The notes: generated by a model not told the origin, from the sequence alone. Shown: positions 5,465 through 11,410, counted from the first letter of the stretch. The stretch is DNA of 11,842 nucleotides from CAZWKI01 sp964634645 (GCA_964634645.1 CAZWKI010000032.1:1-11842); one strand, 5' to 3'. Program-made: numbers and translations.

Positions 5465-5511
5465 AGACATTTTATAGACATTTTGACATAAGATTTTTAT
5501 TAATATATTAT
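5465..5511 (+). promoter_or_regulatory. Promoter of the first HAD gene with 11-bp direct repeats
   Basis: TTGACA (5483-5488), a 17-nt spacer and TATTAT (5506-5511). AGACATTTT occurs at 5465-5473 and again at 5476-5484, exactly 11 bp apart, overlapping the -35, as a regulator site might. The predicted leader is only about 20 nt and has no SD. Confidence 0.75.
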
Positions 5512-5538
5512 TTTAATATTGATTAATAAAATATTTTT

Positions 5539-6213
5539 ATGATAGCGAACAATAAATTCAATTTTGATGCAGTAATATGGGATCTTGATGGAACAATTAC
5601 TGATACAGAATATATTCATGCAAAGACTGAGGTAGAACTTTTCAAAACCTTTGGAATAGATATTACAGTAGAAGAAATAGTAAAAAGATTTGCAGGCGTC
5701 AGAGTGCAAAAAATTTTTCAAACAGTCTTTGAAGAAAACAATAAAAGTGCAGACTATGATGAACTCAAAAAAGTAAAATGGAAAATGATGAAGAAAATAG
5801 TAAGAGAAGAAAACATACAATTTATGAAAGGCGCAAAAGAATTAATATTTTTGCTTAGTGAAAATAATATAAAAATGGCGGTCGCAAGCTCCTCAATAAA
5901 GAGTTATATACGCCTTTTACTAAGGAATTTCAAAATTATAGATAGATTTCAATTTATTATATCGGGAGAAGATGTAATAAGTGGAAAACCAGATCCTGAA
6001 ATTTTTATTTGTGCAGCTCAAGCACTTAAAGTAGAAAATGAAAAATGCCTTGTAATTGAAGATGCCACGGCTGGGGTGCTAGCTGCCCAGAGTGCAAATA
6101 TGAAATGCATTGCAGTGGGAGATCATGTTGATAAAAATATTTTGAAAGAAAAAAGTATATATGCCAATACCTTGGAAAAAGTTGATATTGAGTTTATAAA
6201 CAAAATGTTTTAA
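5539..6213 (+). CDS. HAD-superfamily hydrolase (beta-phosphoglucomutase/phosphatase-like)
   Basis: A 224-aa HAD subfamily IA protein. Motif I is D15-L-D17-G-T (nucleophile D15), motif II is S117 in 'MAVASSS', motif III is K150 in 'ISGKPDPEIF', and motif IV is E174-D175 in 'VIEDATAGVLAA'. The alpha-helical cap lies between motifs I and II (about 22-95). The family removes phosphate from small phosphometabolites or isomerises sugar phosphates. The 'ASSS' and 'GKPDPEIF' context resembles beta-phosphoglucomutase and 2-deoxyglucose-6-phosphatase-like members, but the substrate cannot be read from sequence. No SD. Its TAA overlaps the stop of the convergent CCA enzyme by 4 bp, so its transcript must end inside that gene; the hairpin at 6223-6248 is a candidate. 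Confidence 0.9.
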   Translation: MIANNKFNFDAVIWDLDGTITDTEYIHAKTEVELFKTFGIDITVEEIVKRFAGVRVQKIFQTVFEENNKSADYDELKKVKWKMMKKIVREENIQFMKGAKELIFLLSENNIKMAVASSSIKSYIRLLLRNFKIIDRFQFIISGEDVISGKPDPEIFICAAQALKVENEKCLVIEDATAGVLAAQSANMKCIAVGDHVDKNILKEKSIYANTLEKVDIEFINKMF

Positions 6214-7757
6214 TTGTTTTGGTCCGAGGCTAAACTGCCTTTGGCGGAAAAATTTTTAAGAATTTTTATAAATTCTTTTTGTGCTTCTTCTTTATTGTCA
6301 AAATTTTTATCAGACAATTCTGTGACTATTTGTTTTTTTATTTTTCCGATTTTTTCACCAGTTTCTAAATTTAATTCTTTCATTATTATTTTTCCATCTA
6401 CAATTTTTTCTATATCAATACCTTTTTTGTTTTCATTTTCAATCTCATCTTTAGCATTCTCAAAAAAATCAAATATTTTGTTAAAGTATTTTGTCTCACC
6501 ATCTCCATTTTCATATATAGATGACTTACTATCAGCACAAGCAAGGCTTATAAGTCTTTTTACTTGTTTTTCATTACTCTGTTTTATTAATTTTTTTATT
6601 TCTTTTACAGATTTTTTCTTTGCACTTTTTTCATCGTTGTTTTTTATAAAATCAAAAATTTGCATAAATATTCTAAGATGATTTTTTATAATCCAAGTAA
6701 TTTTTTTTATTTCGAATTTAGAAAATTTCATATTTTTCAATATATGAGAAGTTTTTTCCGCACCAATTTTGTCGTGTCCTATAAAACTTACTTTTTCTTG
6801 ATTATTTTGAATTTTTGATTTTCTAGTTTCTATTTTTCCAATATCATGAAAAATTGCAGACCATTTTAATATTGGATCAGAATTTTCTGGCAAATTTTCA
6901 CAAACCATAAGAGTGTGTATAAATGTATTTCCTTCCATATGAAATGGAGCTCCGCCGCCACAATTTTCTAGTTCTTTAAGATCTGGAAAAATATTTTCAA
7001 GTAAATTTAGTTCATCAAGACGCTCTAAGAATGTTTTTGCATCAGTAAGTTGTATTATTTTATCTAACTCTTTTTTTATAATTTCGCGTGGAATATTTTT
7101 TATCTCATGAGCGTAATTTTTTATTGTATCTACATCGCTTTTTTCAGAAGAAAAATTTGTTTTTAACAAAAATCTTAAATATCTTAGCATTCTAGACTTG
7201 TCCTCTTCAATTCTTTCACTTGCATTTCCGACAAATTTTAATTTTTTATTTTCTATGTCACTTAGTCCCCCTACATAGTCAACTATATTACCACTAATTG
7301 GATTATAGAAAAGTGCATTCATTGTAAAATCTCTTCTTTGCGCATCTTCACACGCATTATCTATTAATTCAACATTATCAGGGTGAATTCCATCTGAATA
7401 TTTTCCATCTTTTCGAAAAGTCGCTATTTCATAATTTTCACCACTCGTCATTACAATTCTTATCACTCCAAAAGTTTTGCCCTGTAATTCTAATTTTTTG
7501 TATTCACCGCTTAATTCTTTTTCAAGAAGATTTTGTATTTCATCTGGACTCAAATCTGTTGCAAAATCAATATCATGTGGAATTTCTTTGAGTAATATGT
7601 CTCTTACAAATCCACCAGGAATTAAAATTTGCGAATTATTTTTTTTAAAAATTTCAATGATTTTTTTTGCACCACATGGCGCGCTTAAATTAAATTTCTG
7701 AAATATTTTATTCAAATTTCCAACGTGTAATATTTTTTGATCCTTTATTATTGTCAT
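6210..7757 (-). CDS. CCA tRNA nucleotidyltransferase with HD domain
   Basis: A 515-aa class II nucleotidyltransferase that adds or repairs the 3' CCA of tRNA. Head: 'IPGGFVRDILL' (46-56), metal-binding D62/D64 in 'HDIDFATD', 'EIATFRKDG' (110-118), 'RRDFTMNAL' (141-149) and 'ERIEEDKSRMLRYLRF' (181-196). An HD phosphohydrolase domain follows, with H281 and H304-D305 in 'FHDIGK'. Start taken at ATG 7757, because ATGA overlaps the upstream glycosylase stop (7754-7756), a classic coupling; a TTG at 7772 is less likely. It may act mainly in repair, since both tRNA-Leu genes here encode CCA. The last residues (SAKGSLASDQNN) are encoded by a palindromic repeat-like segment (6223-6248) and look appended. 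It could in principle be a poly(A) polymerase of the same class. Confidence 0.92.
   Translation of the reverse strand: MTIIKDQKILHVGNLNKIFQKFNLSAPCGAKKIIEIFKKNNSQILIPGGFVRDILLKEIPHDIDFATDLSPDEIQNLLEKELSGEYKKLELQGKTFGVIRIVMTSGENYEIATFRKDGKYSDGIHPDNVELIDNACEDAQRRDFTMNALFYNPISGNIVDYVGGLSDIENKKLKFVGNASERIEEDKSRMLRYLRFLLKTNFSSEKSDVDTIKNYAHEIKNIPREIIKKELDKIIQLTDAKTFLERLDELNLLENIFPDLKELENCGGGAPFHMEGNTFIHTLMVCENLPENSDPILKWSAIFHDIGKIETRKSKIQNNQEKVSFIGHDKIGAEKTSHILKNMKFSKFEIKKITWIIKNHLRIFMQIFDFIKNNDEKSAKKKSVKEIKKLIKQSNEKQVKRLISLACADSKSSIYENGDGETKYFNKIFDFFENAKDEIENENKKGIDIEKIVDGKIIMKELNLETGEKIGKIKKQIVTELSDKNFDNKEEAQKEFIKILKNFSAKGSLASDQNN
6223..6248 (+). terminator. Hairpin at the HAD/CCA-enzyme junction, repeat-like
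   Basis: TCCG+AGGC (6223-6230) pairs with GCCT (6237-6240) and CGGA (6245-6248), leaving a TTGG bulge. AAAATTTTT follows at 6249-6257. It lies within the 3' end of the CCA-enzyme gene and could terminate the convergent HAD transcript. The TTTGGCGGA end resembles TTCGGCGGA at 4183-4191. Confidence 0.45.
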
Positions 7758-8179
7758 TTTATTTTTTCCCAACTCTCAATTTCCCCATTGATTATTTTAA
7801 AAATAGGATTTGCTTTTATGTATTTTTCAATTCTATTTAATTCGTGTGGGGCACGTTTTTGTATTTTTTTAATTAAATGATTAATTTCGTACTCTATTTG
7901 TTCGGTTGTTATGTTTATTTTTTTATTTAGTTTTATTTTTTGAAATTTTTTTATATCAAATTTATATTCACGATTTTTTGCTTCATTATAAACTATTTCT
8001 AAATATTTATTTATAAATTTGAGTGGATTTTCGCTATTTTTAAATCGTATTAGCTGGGGATGATTTTTATATCCTTTTGTTTTTCCCTCCAAAACTTTTT
8101 TTGCCAAAAGCGCTTCTCGCCACAGAGCAACAAGTCCGATTTTATCTAAATATTTTGGATGTATTGACCAGAGTCTCAT
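7754..8179 (-). CDS. Pyrimidine dimer DNA glycosylase-like protein (DenV/Pyr_excise family)
   Basis: A 141-aa protein beginning MRLWSIHPKYLDKIGLVALW, followed by 'WREALLAKKVL' and 'TKGYKNHPQLIRF', the characteristic N-terminus of bacterial relatives of T4 endonuclease V. R21-E22 aligns with the R22-E23 of the T4 enzyme, whose Glu23 is catalytic. The family excises UV-induced cyclobutane pyrimidine dimers and nicks the abasic site. Length fits the family. No SD: the ATG follows a 5' leader made of a tandem GCTGAAAGCTGA repeat. It is the first gene of a two-gene operon, with its TGA overlapping the CCA-enzyme ATG (ATGA). The second half (KKFQKIKLNKKINITTEQIEY) is very Lys/Ile-rich and poorly conserved. 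Activity on dimers is assigned by family only. Confidence 0.85.
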   Translation of the reverse strand: MRLWSIHPKYLDKIGLVALWREALLAKKVLEGKTKGYKNHPQLIRFKNSENPLKFINKYLEIVYNEAKNREYKFDIKKFQKIKLNKKINITTEQIEYEINHLIKKIQKRAPHELNRIEKYIKANPIFKIINGEIESWEKIK

Positions 8180-8190
8180 TTTGTTAGCAA

Positions 8191-8216
8191 TCAGCTTTCA
8201 GCGGTCAGCTTTCAGC
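8191..8216. repeat. Tandem repeat TCAGCTTTCAGC x2
   Basis: Two identical 12-mers (8191-8202 and 8205-8216) separated by GG, a 14-bp period. They lie in the 5' leader of the glycosylase/CCA operon, 11 nt from its ATG. Confidence 0.8.
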
Positions 8217-8243
8217 TTTTGGTGGTTATTGTTTTATAATTTT

Positions 8244-8272
8244 ATATTACAAGCTATTTTTGGTTTTGACAA
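8244..8272 (-). promoter_or_regulatory. Promoter of the glycosylase/CCA-enzyme operon
   Basis: Minus strand TTGTCA (8272-8267), a 17-nt spacer and TAATAT (8249-8244). Its -35 occupies nearly the same bases as that of the divergent promoter at 8266-8294. Confidence 0.55.
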
Positions 8273-8294
8273 ACGCATTTTATTTTAGTAAAGT
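8266..8294 (+). promoter_or_regulatory. Promoter of the second HAD gene
   Basis: TTGACA (8266-8271), a 17-nt spacer and TAAAGT (8289-8294), then AGGAGG (8314-8319) before ATG 8326. Confidence 0.65.
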
Positions 8295-8325
8295 TTTTTA
8301 AAATACAACAATTTAGGAGGACATT

Positions 8326-8985
8326 ATGAAAAAGCAATACAAAGCAATTATATTTGACTTTGACGGAACTTTGGTTGATTCGGTCATATCTGGAATTCAT
8401 TGTTTTATGGCAACGGCTAATGAGTTAGGAATCAAAAAACCCACGTATGGTTTTTTGAAAGAACATTGGGGAATGAGATATAGCGAAATAATACAAAAAG
8501 CAAAAGAAGAATGTGGCTGGAATGATGAGCAAGCAGAAATACTTGAAAGGCAATCCAGTCTTATGGAAAAATCACTAGAACTTTTTGTTGGAATACAAAA
8601 TTATCTTTTTGATTTAAAACAAAGAAACATTGAAAGAATTATAATTTCAAGTAGAAAAAAAGAAAGTCTGATAAGAGCAATAAAAGAGACAAAGTTAGAT
8701 CAGGGGGATTTTCTTTTTATCCAGGCGCTTGAAGATTGTGAGTTTTCAAAACCAGACCCACGGGTATTTTGTACTGCCCTTAGTCTTTTAAAGCAATTAG
8801 GAATATGCAAAGAAGAAGTTTGTTATATAGGAGACACAAATTATGATTTTGAGGCAGCGCGTGATGCTGGAATAGATTTTTTTGCAGTTCTAACAGGCAC
8901 AATGGAATTAGATGATTGGTTCAAAATTGGAGTTAAAAAAGAAAATATTTTTTCCAATTTGATATCAATATTAAATGAATTATAA
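8326..8985 (+). CDS. HAD-superfamily phosphatase (phosphoglycolate phosphatase-like)
   Basis: A 219-aa HAD subfamily IA protein. Motif I is D11-F-D13-G-T-L-V-D-S, motif II is S108-S109 in 'RIIISSRKK', motif III is K142 in 'FSKPDPRVF', and motif IV is 'YIGDTNYDFEAARDAG' with D170 and D174. The cap domain spans about residues 18-90. The IGDTxxD motif IV is typical of phosphoglycolate phosphatase (Gph)-like and related members; substrate not deducible. Unlike the HAD gene at 5539, it has a perfect AGGAGG SD, a TTGACA promoter and its own terminator. The two HADs share only family motifs, so they are not a recent duplication. Its promoter is divergent from and overlaps that of the glycosylase operon. 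Confidence 0.9.
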   Translation: MKKQYKAIIFDFDGTLVDSVISGIHCFMATANELGIKKPTYGFLKEHWGMRYSEIIQKAKEECGWNDEQAEILERQSSLMEKSLELFVGIQNYLFDLKQRNIERIIISSRKKESLIRAIKETKLDQGDFLFIQALEDCEFSKPDPRVFCTALSLLKQLGICKEEVCYIGDTNYDFEAARDAGIDFFAVLTGTMELDDWFKIGVKKENIFSNLISILNEL

Positions 8986-8990
8986 AAAAT

Positions 8991-9016
8991 AAAACGGTCT
9001 TAATTGACCGTTTTTT
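8991..9016 (+). terminator. Intrinsic terminator of the second HAD gene
   Basis: AAAACGGTC (8991-8999) and GACCGTTTT (9006-9014), a perfect 9-bp stem with a 6-nt loop and T-run. Confidence 0.9.
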
Positions 9017-9060
9017 ATTAAACAAAAAAATCTATTTTTAGATATTTTATATTTCCACCA

Positions 9061-9100
9061 TACTTTTTAACTTTATACTTTTAACTTTATAACTTAACTT
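9061..9100. repeat. ACTTTATA-type low-complexity tract beside tRNA-Leu(UAA)
   Basis: Reiterated ACTTT-TAACTTTATACTTTTAAC. A similar tract (TTACTTTATACTTTAAACTT) adjoins the 3' side of tRNA-Leu(UAG) at 4241-4260, so both tRNA-Leu genes carry it at the same place. Confidence 0.6.
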
Positions 9101-9187
9101 GGTACCGTGGGAGGGAATCGAACCCTCACAGATTATGCATCTACTGGATTTTAAGTCCAGCGCGTCTACCAATTCCGCCACCACGGC
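9100..9187 (-). tRNA. tRNA-Leu (anticodon UAA)
   Basis: An 88-nt class II tRNA. The acceptor GCCGTGG (9187-9181) pairs with CCACGGT, then A and an encoded CCA ending at 9100. The anticodon stem CTGGA/TCCAG closes the loop CTTAAAA, giving anticodon TAA, which reads UUA and UUG. A long variable arm follows (TAGATGCATAATCTGTG region), and the T arm is GAGGGTTCGATTCCCTC. A possible promoter lies at 9308-9335 on the minus strand (TTGCTT, 16-nt spacer, TATAAT), leaving a leader of about 110 nt. Confidence 0.95.
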
Positions 9188-9307
9188 TTAAGTATATTTT
9201 TTATTAAATATTTGGCAATTTTTAAATTTTTTTTAAATTTATTCTGATATATTCCACCCCTTATCGAAGTTTTAAGGAAGTCGAGCGAGCACCACAGCAC
9301 ATAAAAT

Positions 9308-9335
9308 ATTATACATAATTATCAGTATTAAGCAA
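9308..9335 (-). promoter_or_regulatory. Candidate promoter of tRNA-Leu(UAA)
   Basis: Minus strand TTGCTT (9335-9330), a 16-nt spacer and TATAAT (9313-9308). No better candidate is closer to the tRNA. Confidence 0.45.
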
Positions 9336-9367
9336 GTTTTAGACTCTACTTTTGTGGTTTTATATTG

Positions 9368-9373
9368 TATAAT
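9368..9373 (+). promoter_or_regulatory. -10 element upstream of mscL
   Basis: A perfect TATAAT 34 bp before the mscL ATG. The best-spaced -35 is poor (TCTACT at 9345-9350, 17-nt spacer), so it may need an activator or depend on upstream contacts. Confidence 0.5.
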
Positions 9374-9407
9374 ATTAATATCTATATAATTATTAAATAA
9401 AAAAAGT

Positions 9408-9791
9408 ATGTTACAAGAATTTAAAAAGTTTGCAATGGGTGGCAATGTTGTGGACATGGCAGTTGGTGTAATTATAGGAACCGCATTTGGAAAGATTGTT
9501 AGTTCGTTGGTTTCTGATATTATAATGCCACCAATTGGTATTTTACTTGGAGGGGTTGATTTTTCAAAGTTAGCAATTACATTAAAGAGCGCTACTGATT
9601 CTACGTCTGCGGTTACCTTAAATTATGGAATATTTATAAACACTATTATTGATTTTGTAATTATTGCATTTTGTATATTTATTGTTGTGAGACAAATTAA
9701 TAAGCTCAAGAAAAAAGAAGAAGAAAAACCAGTTGAGCCAAGCGAGGACACACTACTTCTAAGAGAAATTAGAGATAATTTGAAAAGATAG
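9408..9791 (+). CDS. mscL: Large-conductance mechanosensitive channel MscL
   Basis: A 127-aa inner-membrane channel that opens under membrane tension to release solutes during hypo-osmotic shock; it works as a homopentamer. The N-terminus 'LQEFKKFAMGGNVVDMAVGVIIGTAFGKIVSSLVSDIIMPPIG' covers the amphipathic S1 helix and pore-lining TM1. A periplasmic loop (about 47-77) is followed by TM2 (about 78-97, INTIIDFVIIAFCIFIVVR) and a charged cytoplasmic helix (KKKEEEKPVEPSEDTLLLREIRDNLKR) matching the MscL C-terminal bundle. Length is in the normal range. It has no SD and is probably co-transcribed with the HD-domain gene downstream, since no terminator is seen between them. Confidence 0.97.
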   Translation: MLQEFKKFAMGGNVVDMAVGVIIGTAFGKIVSSLVSDIIMPPIGILLGGVDFSKLAITLKSATDSTSAVTLNYGIFINTIIDFVIIAFCIFIVVRQINKLKKKEEEKPVEPSEDTLLLREIRDNLKR

Positions 9792-9872
9792 AAAATATTT
9801 TTTTATGTGATTTTTAAGATTCTTGATAATTTTTTCACGATAAAAATATTAGATCAATTTATTTATAAAGTT

Positions 9873-10448
9873 ATGTTAAACATTATTGAAAAAGCAAAAT
9901 TAGAAATAAAAAAAATAATAAAAAATTATCCAGAAGATCCCTATCATTTATGGGGTCATATAGAAGAAGTAGAAAGATGGTGCAATTATTTATTAAAAAG
10001 AAATCCTAGCACTGATTCTGAGGTTGTGATTCTTTCAGCCTGGCTTCATGATATTGGACATTATCCAGTTTATGAGAAAAATGACCACGCTATTGTTGGA
10101 GAGCAAAGAGCAAAAATATTTTTGGAAAATGAAAATTACGACAGAGAAAAACAGGAAAAGGTTTTGCACTGCATAAGAGCGCATAGAAATAAAGATGTTG
10201 CACCAAATACGCTTGAGGCAAAAATAATTTGTTTTGCAGACACGGCAAGCCATATCACATCTTCTGAGAGCGTATATCTAGATATTGTAAGAAGAAATAA
10301 ATATTATGGAGAAAAATATGATGTGTTTGAGAAAATGCAAAGAGATTTCAGAGATTTGGATTTTTTTCCAGAAATAAGAAAGGAATTACTGCCACTTCAA
10401 AATTCCTGGGTAAAATTAATTGAAGAATATAATAAATTAAACATATAA
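9873..10448 (+). CDS. HD-domain phosphohydrolase, substrate unknown
   Basis: A 191-aa protein from ATG 9873; a GTG at 9807 would add 22 less plausible residues. HD-domain metal ligands are visible: H29 in 'HLWGHIEEV', H59-D60 in 'AWLHDIGHY', H72 in 'NDHAIVGE', H104 in 'IRAHR' and D123 in 'ICFADTASH'. The layout suits a small stand-alone HD hydrolase acting on a nucleotide or other phosphate ester; the substrate is unknown. It differs from the HD domain fused in the CCA enzyme. It follows mscL by about 80 nt without an intervening terminator, has no SD, and ends near a bidirectional terminator shared with the convergent gene. Confidence 0.85.
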   Translation: MLNIIEKAKLEIKKIIKNYPEDPYHLWGHIEEVERWCNYLLKRNPSTDSEVVILSAWLHDIGHYPVYEKNDHAIVGEQRAKIFLENENYDREKQEKVLHCIRAHRNKDVAPNTLEAKIICFADTASHITSSESVYLDIVRRNKYYGEKYDVFEKMQRDFRDLDFFPEIRKELLPLQNSWVKLIEEYNKLNI

Positions 10449-10480
10449 CAAGCTTTCGATTATTAATTTATAATCTTACT

Positions 10481-10506
10481 AAAAAAGCTCCTAAAAGGAG
10501 CTTTTG
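10481..10506. terminator. Bidirectional terminator
   Basis: AAAAGCTCC (10483-10491) and GGAGCTTTT (10497-10505), a 9-bp stem with loop TAAAA. T-rich on both strands, serving the HD gene (+) and the 10491-11021 gene (-), whose TAG stop lies in the stem-loop. Confidence 0.85.
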
Positions 10507-11021
10507 TTTATAAAGTTTTTTAGTGTTGGCGTTTGAATGTGCCTTGGCCAATCGCTTTCTCTACAAGTTATTTCAGCATAATCAACATTATAGTTAATTG
10601 ATTTTTGAATATTTTCAGTTATCACACGATAAAGATAGTCGCCGTGAGAGAATTTTACATATGGAGCGCTTATTGAATTATCAATTTTTATAATAATTCT
10701 CGATACATCCATCTTAGTTATTACATATTCGTTGCTACCATTTTTGATTTCCCACGCAAATTGTACATCCTGTATTTGATTTGTTTTTTGATTTTCTTTG
10801 TCTAAAAAATGAAAGAATTCTGTGTCTATTGAGGATGTGTTATTTTTTTGAAAAACCAATTCTTTTAGTCTGTGTTTGCTATCATTGAATATAGGATCAT
10901 TTGCCTCTTCTAATTCTGCTCGGCGCATATTATTATTCATATGTTTATTGACTGCGCAAAGTCCATAAATTGCGGCAGATATTAAACAGAGCGACATTAA
11001 AAAATACAAGATTGTTTTCAT
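10491..11021 (-). CDS. Membrane-anchored protein of unknown function
   Basis: A 176-aa protein. The start is taken at ATG 11021 because GGAGGAACG immediately precedes it; an earlier ATG at 11033 would place that SD inside the coding region. The N-terminus MKTILYFLMSLCLISAAIYGLCAV is a signal peptide or membrane anchor. Then come a polar helical linker (30-60) and a domain with beta-like strands (VQFAWEIKNG, YVITKMDVSRIIIKI, YVKFSHGDYLYRVIT, YAEITCRE). Two cysteines lie in the hydrophobic N-terminus (C12, C22) and one at C153. The domain probably faces the outside. It is monocistronic, with its own promoter and terminator. No family recognised. Confidence 0.7.
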   Translation of the reverse strand: MKTILYFLMSLCLISAAIYGLCAVNKHMNNNMRRAELEEANDPIFNDSKHRLKELVFQKNNTSSIDTEFFHFLDKENQKTNQIQDVQFAWEIKNGSNEYVITKMDVSRIIIKIDNSISAPYVKFSHGDYLYRVITENIQKSINYNVDYAEITCRESDWPRHIQTPTLKNFINKSSF

Positions 11022-11050
11022 TCGTTCCTCCATTTTTTTATCTTATTGTT

Positions 11051-11079
11051 AGATTAATCCACGTTAATTTTTTTGTCAA
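11051..11079 (-). promoter_or_regulatory. Promoter of the 10491-11021 gene
   Basis: Minus strand TTGACA (11079-11074), a 17-nt spacer and TAATCT (11056-11051), then a short leader to GGAGG and ATG 11021. Confidence 0.8.
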
Positions 11080-11164
11080 TATGTATTAGTATAAATTTAA
11101 AGTAAGATTTTAAAATTATTTTAGAAAAATTTTTCAATAAATAATCATGAAAATTACCGCTTTA

Positions 11165-11213
11165 ATTCGTATTATTAGTATGAATTAGTATATTAGAATT
11201 GCACCCATTCGTA
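11165..11213 (+). promoter_or_regulatory. Phased ATTAGTAT/ATTCGTAT repeats upstream of the rRNA promoter
   Basis: ATTCGTAT (11165-11172), ATTAGTAT (11174-11181), ATTAGTAT (11184-11191), ATTAGAAT (11192-11199) and ATTCGTAT (11206-11213). Mostly 8-10 bp apart, they end 5 bp before the -35, where UP elements or activator sites of rRNA promoters usually lie. Confidence 0.55.
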
Positions 11214-11217
11214 TCTC

Positions 11218-11258
11218 TTGACAAAACCCTTTACATGATATAAAATTTGCTATATAAT
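11218..11258 (+). promoter_or_regulatory. Two overlapping rRNA-leader promoters (P1, P2)
   Basis: P1: TTGACA (11218-11223), 17 nt, TAAAAT (11241-11246). P2: TTTACA (11230-11235), 17 nt, TATAAT (11253-11258). They are offset by 12 bp; predicted starts are near 11253 and 11265. Confidence 0.8.
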
Positions 11259-11267
11259 ATTTATCAG

Positions 11268-11276
11268 TTATCCACA
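11268..11276 (+). promoter_or_regulatory. DnaA-box 9-mer
   Basis: TTATCCACA, a perfect match to the DnaA-box consensus, at about +4 to +12 of P2. It is the only one I noticed in the window, so it may be chance. Confidence 0.4.
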
Positions 11277-11334
11277 CTTAAATATTAATAAAAAACCTTG
11301 TCTAAAGAAGCTAAAAAAATTATAATAAATTTTT

Positions 11335-11397
11335 CAAGCGGGTCCTAAAACCTTATTCTACCTTTATATAAGGCCGCTTGATTAGAGCGGTTTTTTT
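11335..11397 (+). promoter_or_regulatory. Attenuator-like leader with competing hairpins
   Basis: Hairpin A: CAAGCGG (11335-11341) pairs with CCGCTTG (11374-11380), with inner CCTTAT/ATAAGG (11351-11356 and 11368-11373). Hairpin B: CCGCT (11374-11378) pairs with AGCGG (11386-11390), followed by seven T's (11391-11397), an intrinsic terminator form. Both use CCGCT, so they exclude each other. B could alternatively end a small RNA of about 130-145 nt starting at P1/P2. Confidence 0.6.
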
Positions 11398-11410
11398 AAC
11401 TCTTTAAAAA
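11398..11410 (+). promoter_or_regulatory. boxA-like antitermination element
   Basis: AACTCTTTAAAAA shares the CTCTTTAA core of rRNA boxA (E. coli TGCTCTTTAACA), which recruits NusB/NusE to resist termination. Its position in an rRNA leader supports the call. Confidence 0.5.

Noticed and set aside
5500..5820. 106-aa minus-strand frame
   Set aside because: Antisense to the first HAD gene; very Phe/Tyr-rich with no motif.
6214..6681. 155-aa plus-strand frame
   Set aside because: It lies fully antisense to the CCA-adding enzyme, whose motifs are clear, and is Phe/Ser-rich as expected of such a shadow.
7754..7757. TGA as a sense codon throughout the genome
   Set aside because: The ATGA stop-start overlap here and TGG use for Trp elsewhere favour TGA as stop; only the GIY-YIG gene hints otherwise.
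8191..8216. CRISPR array
   Set aside because: There are only two 12-bp units with a 2-bp gap, with no spacers and no cas genes.
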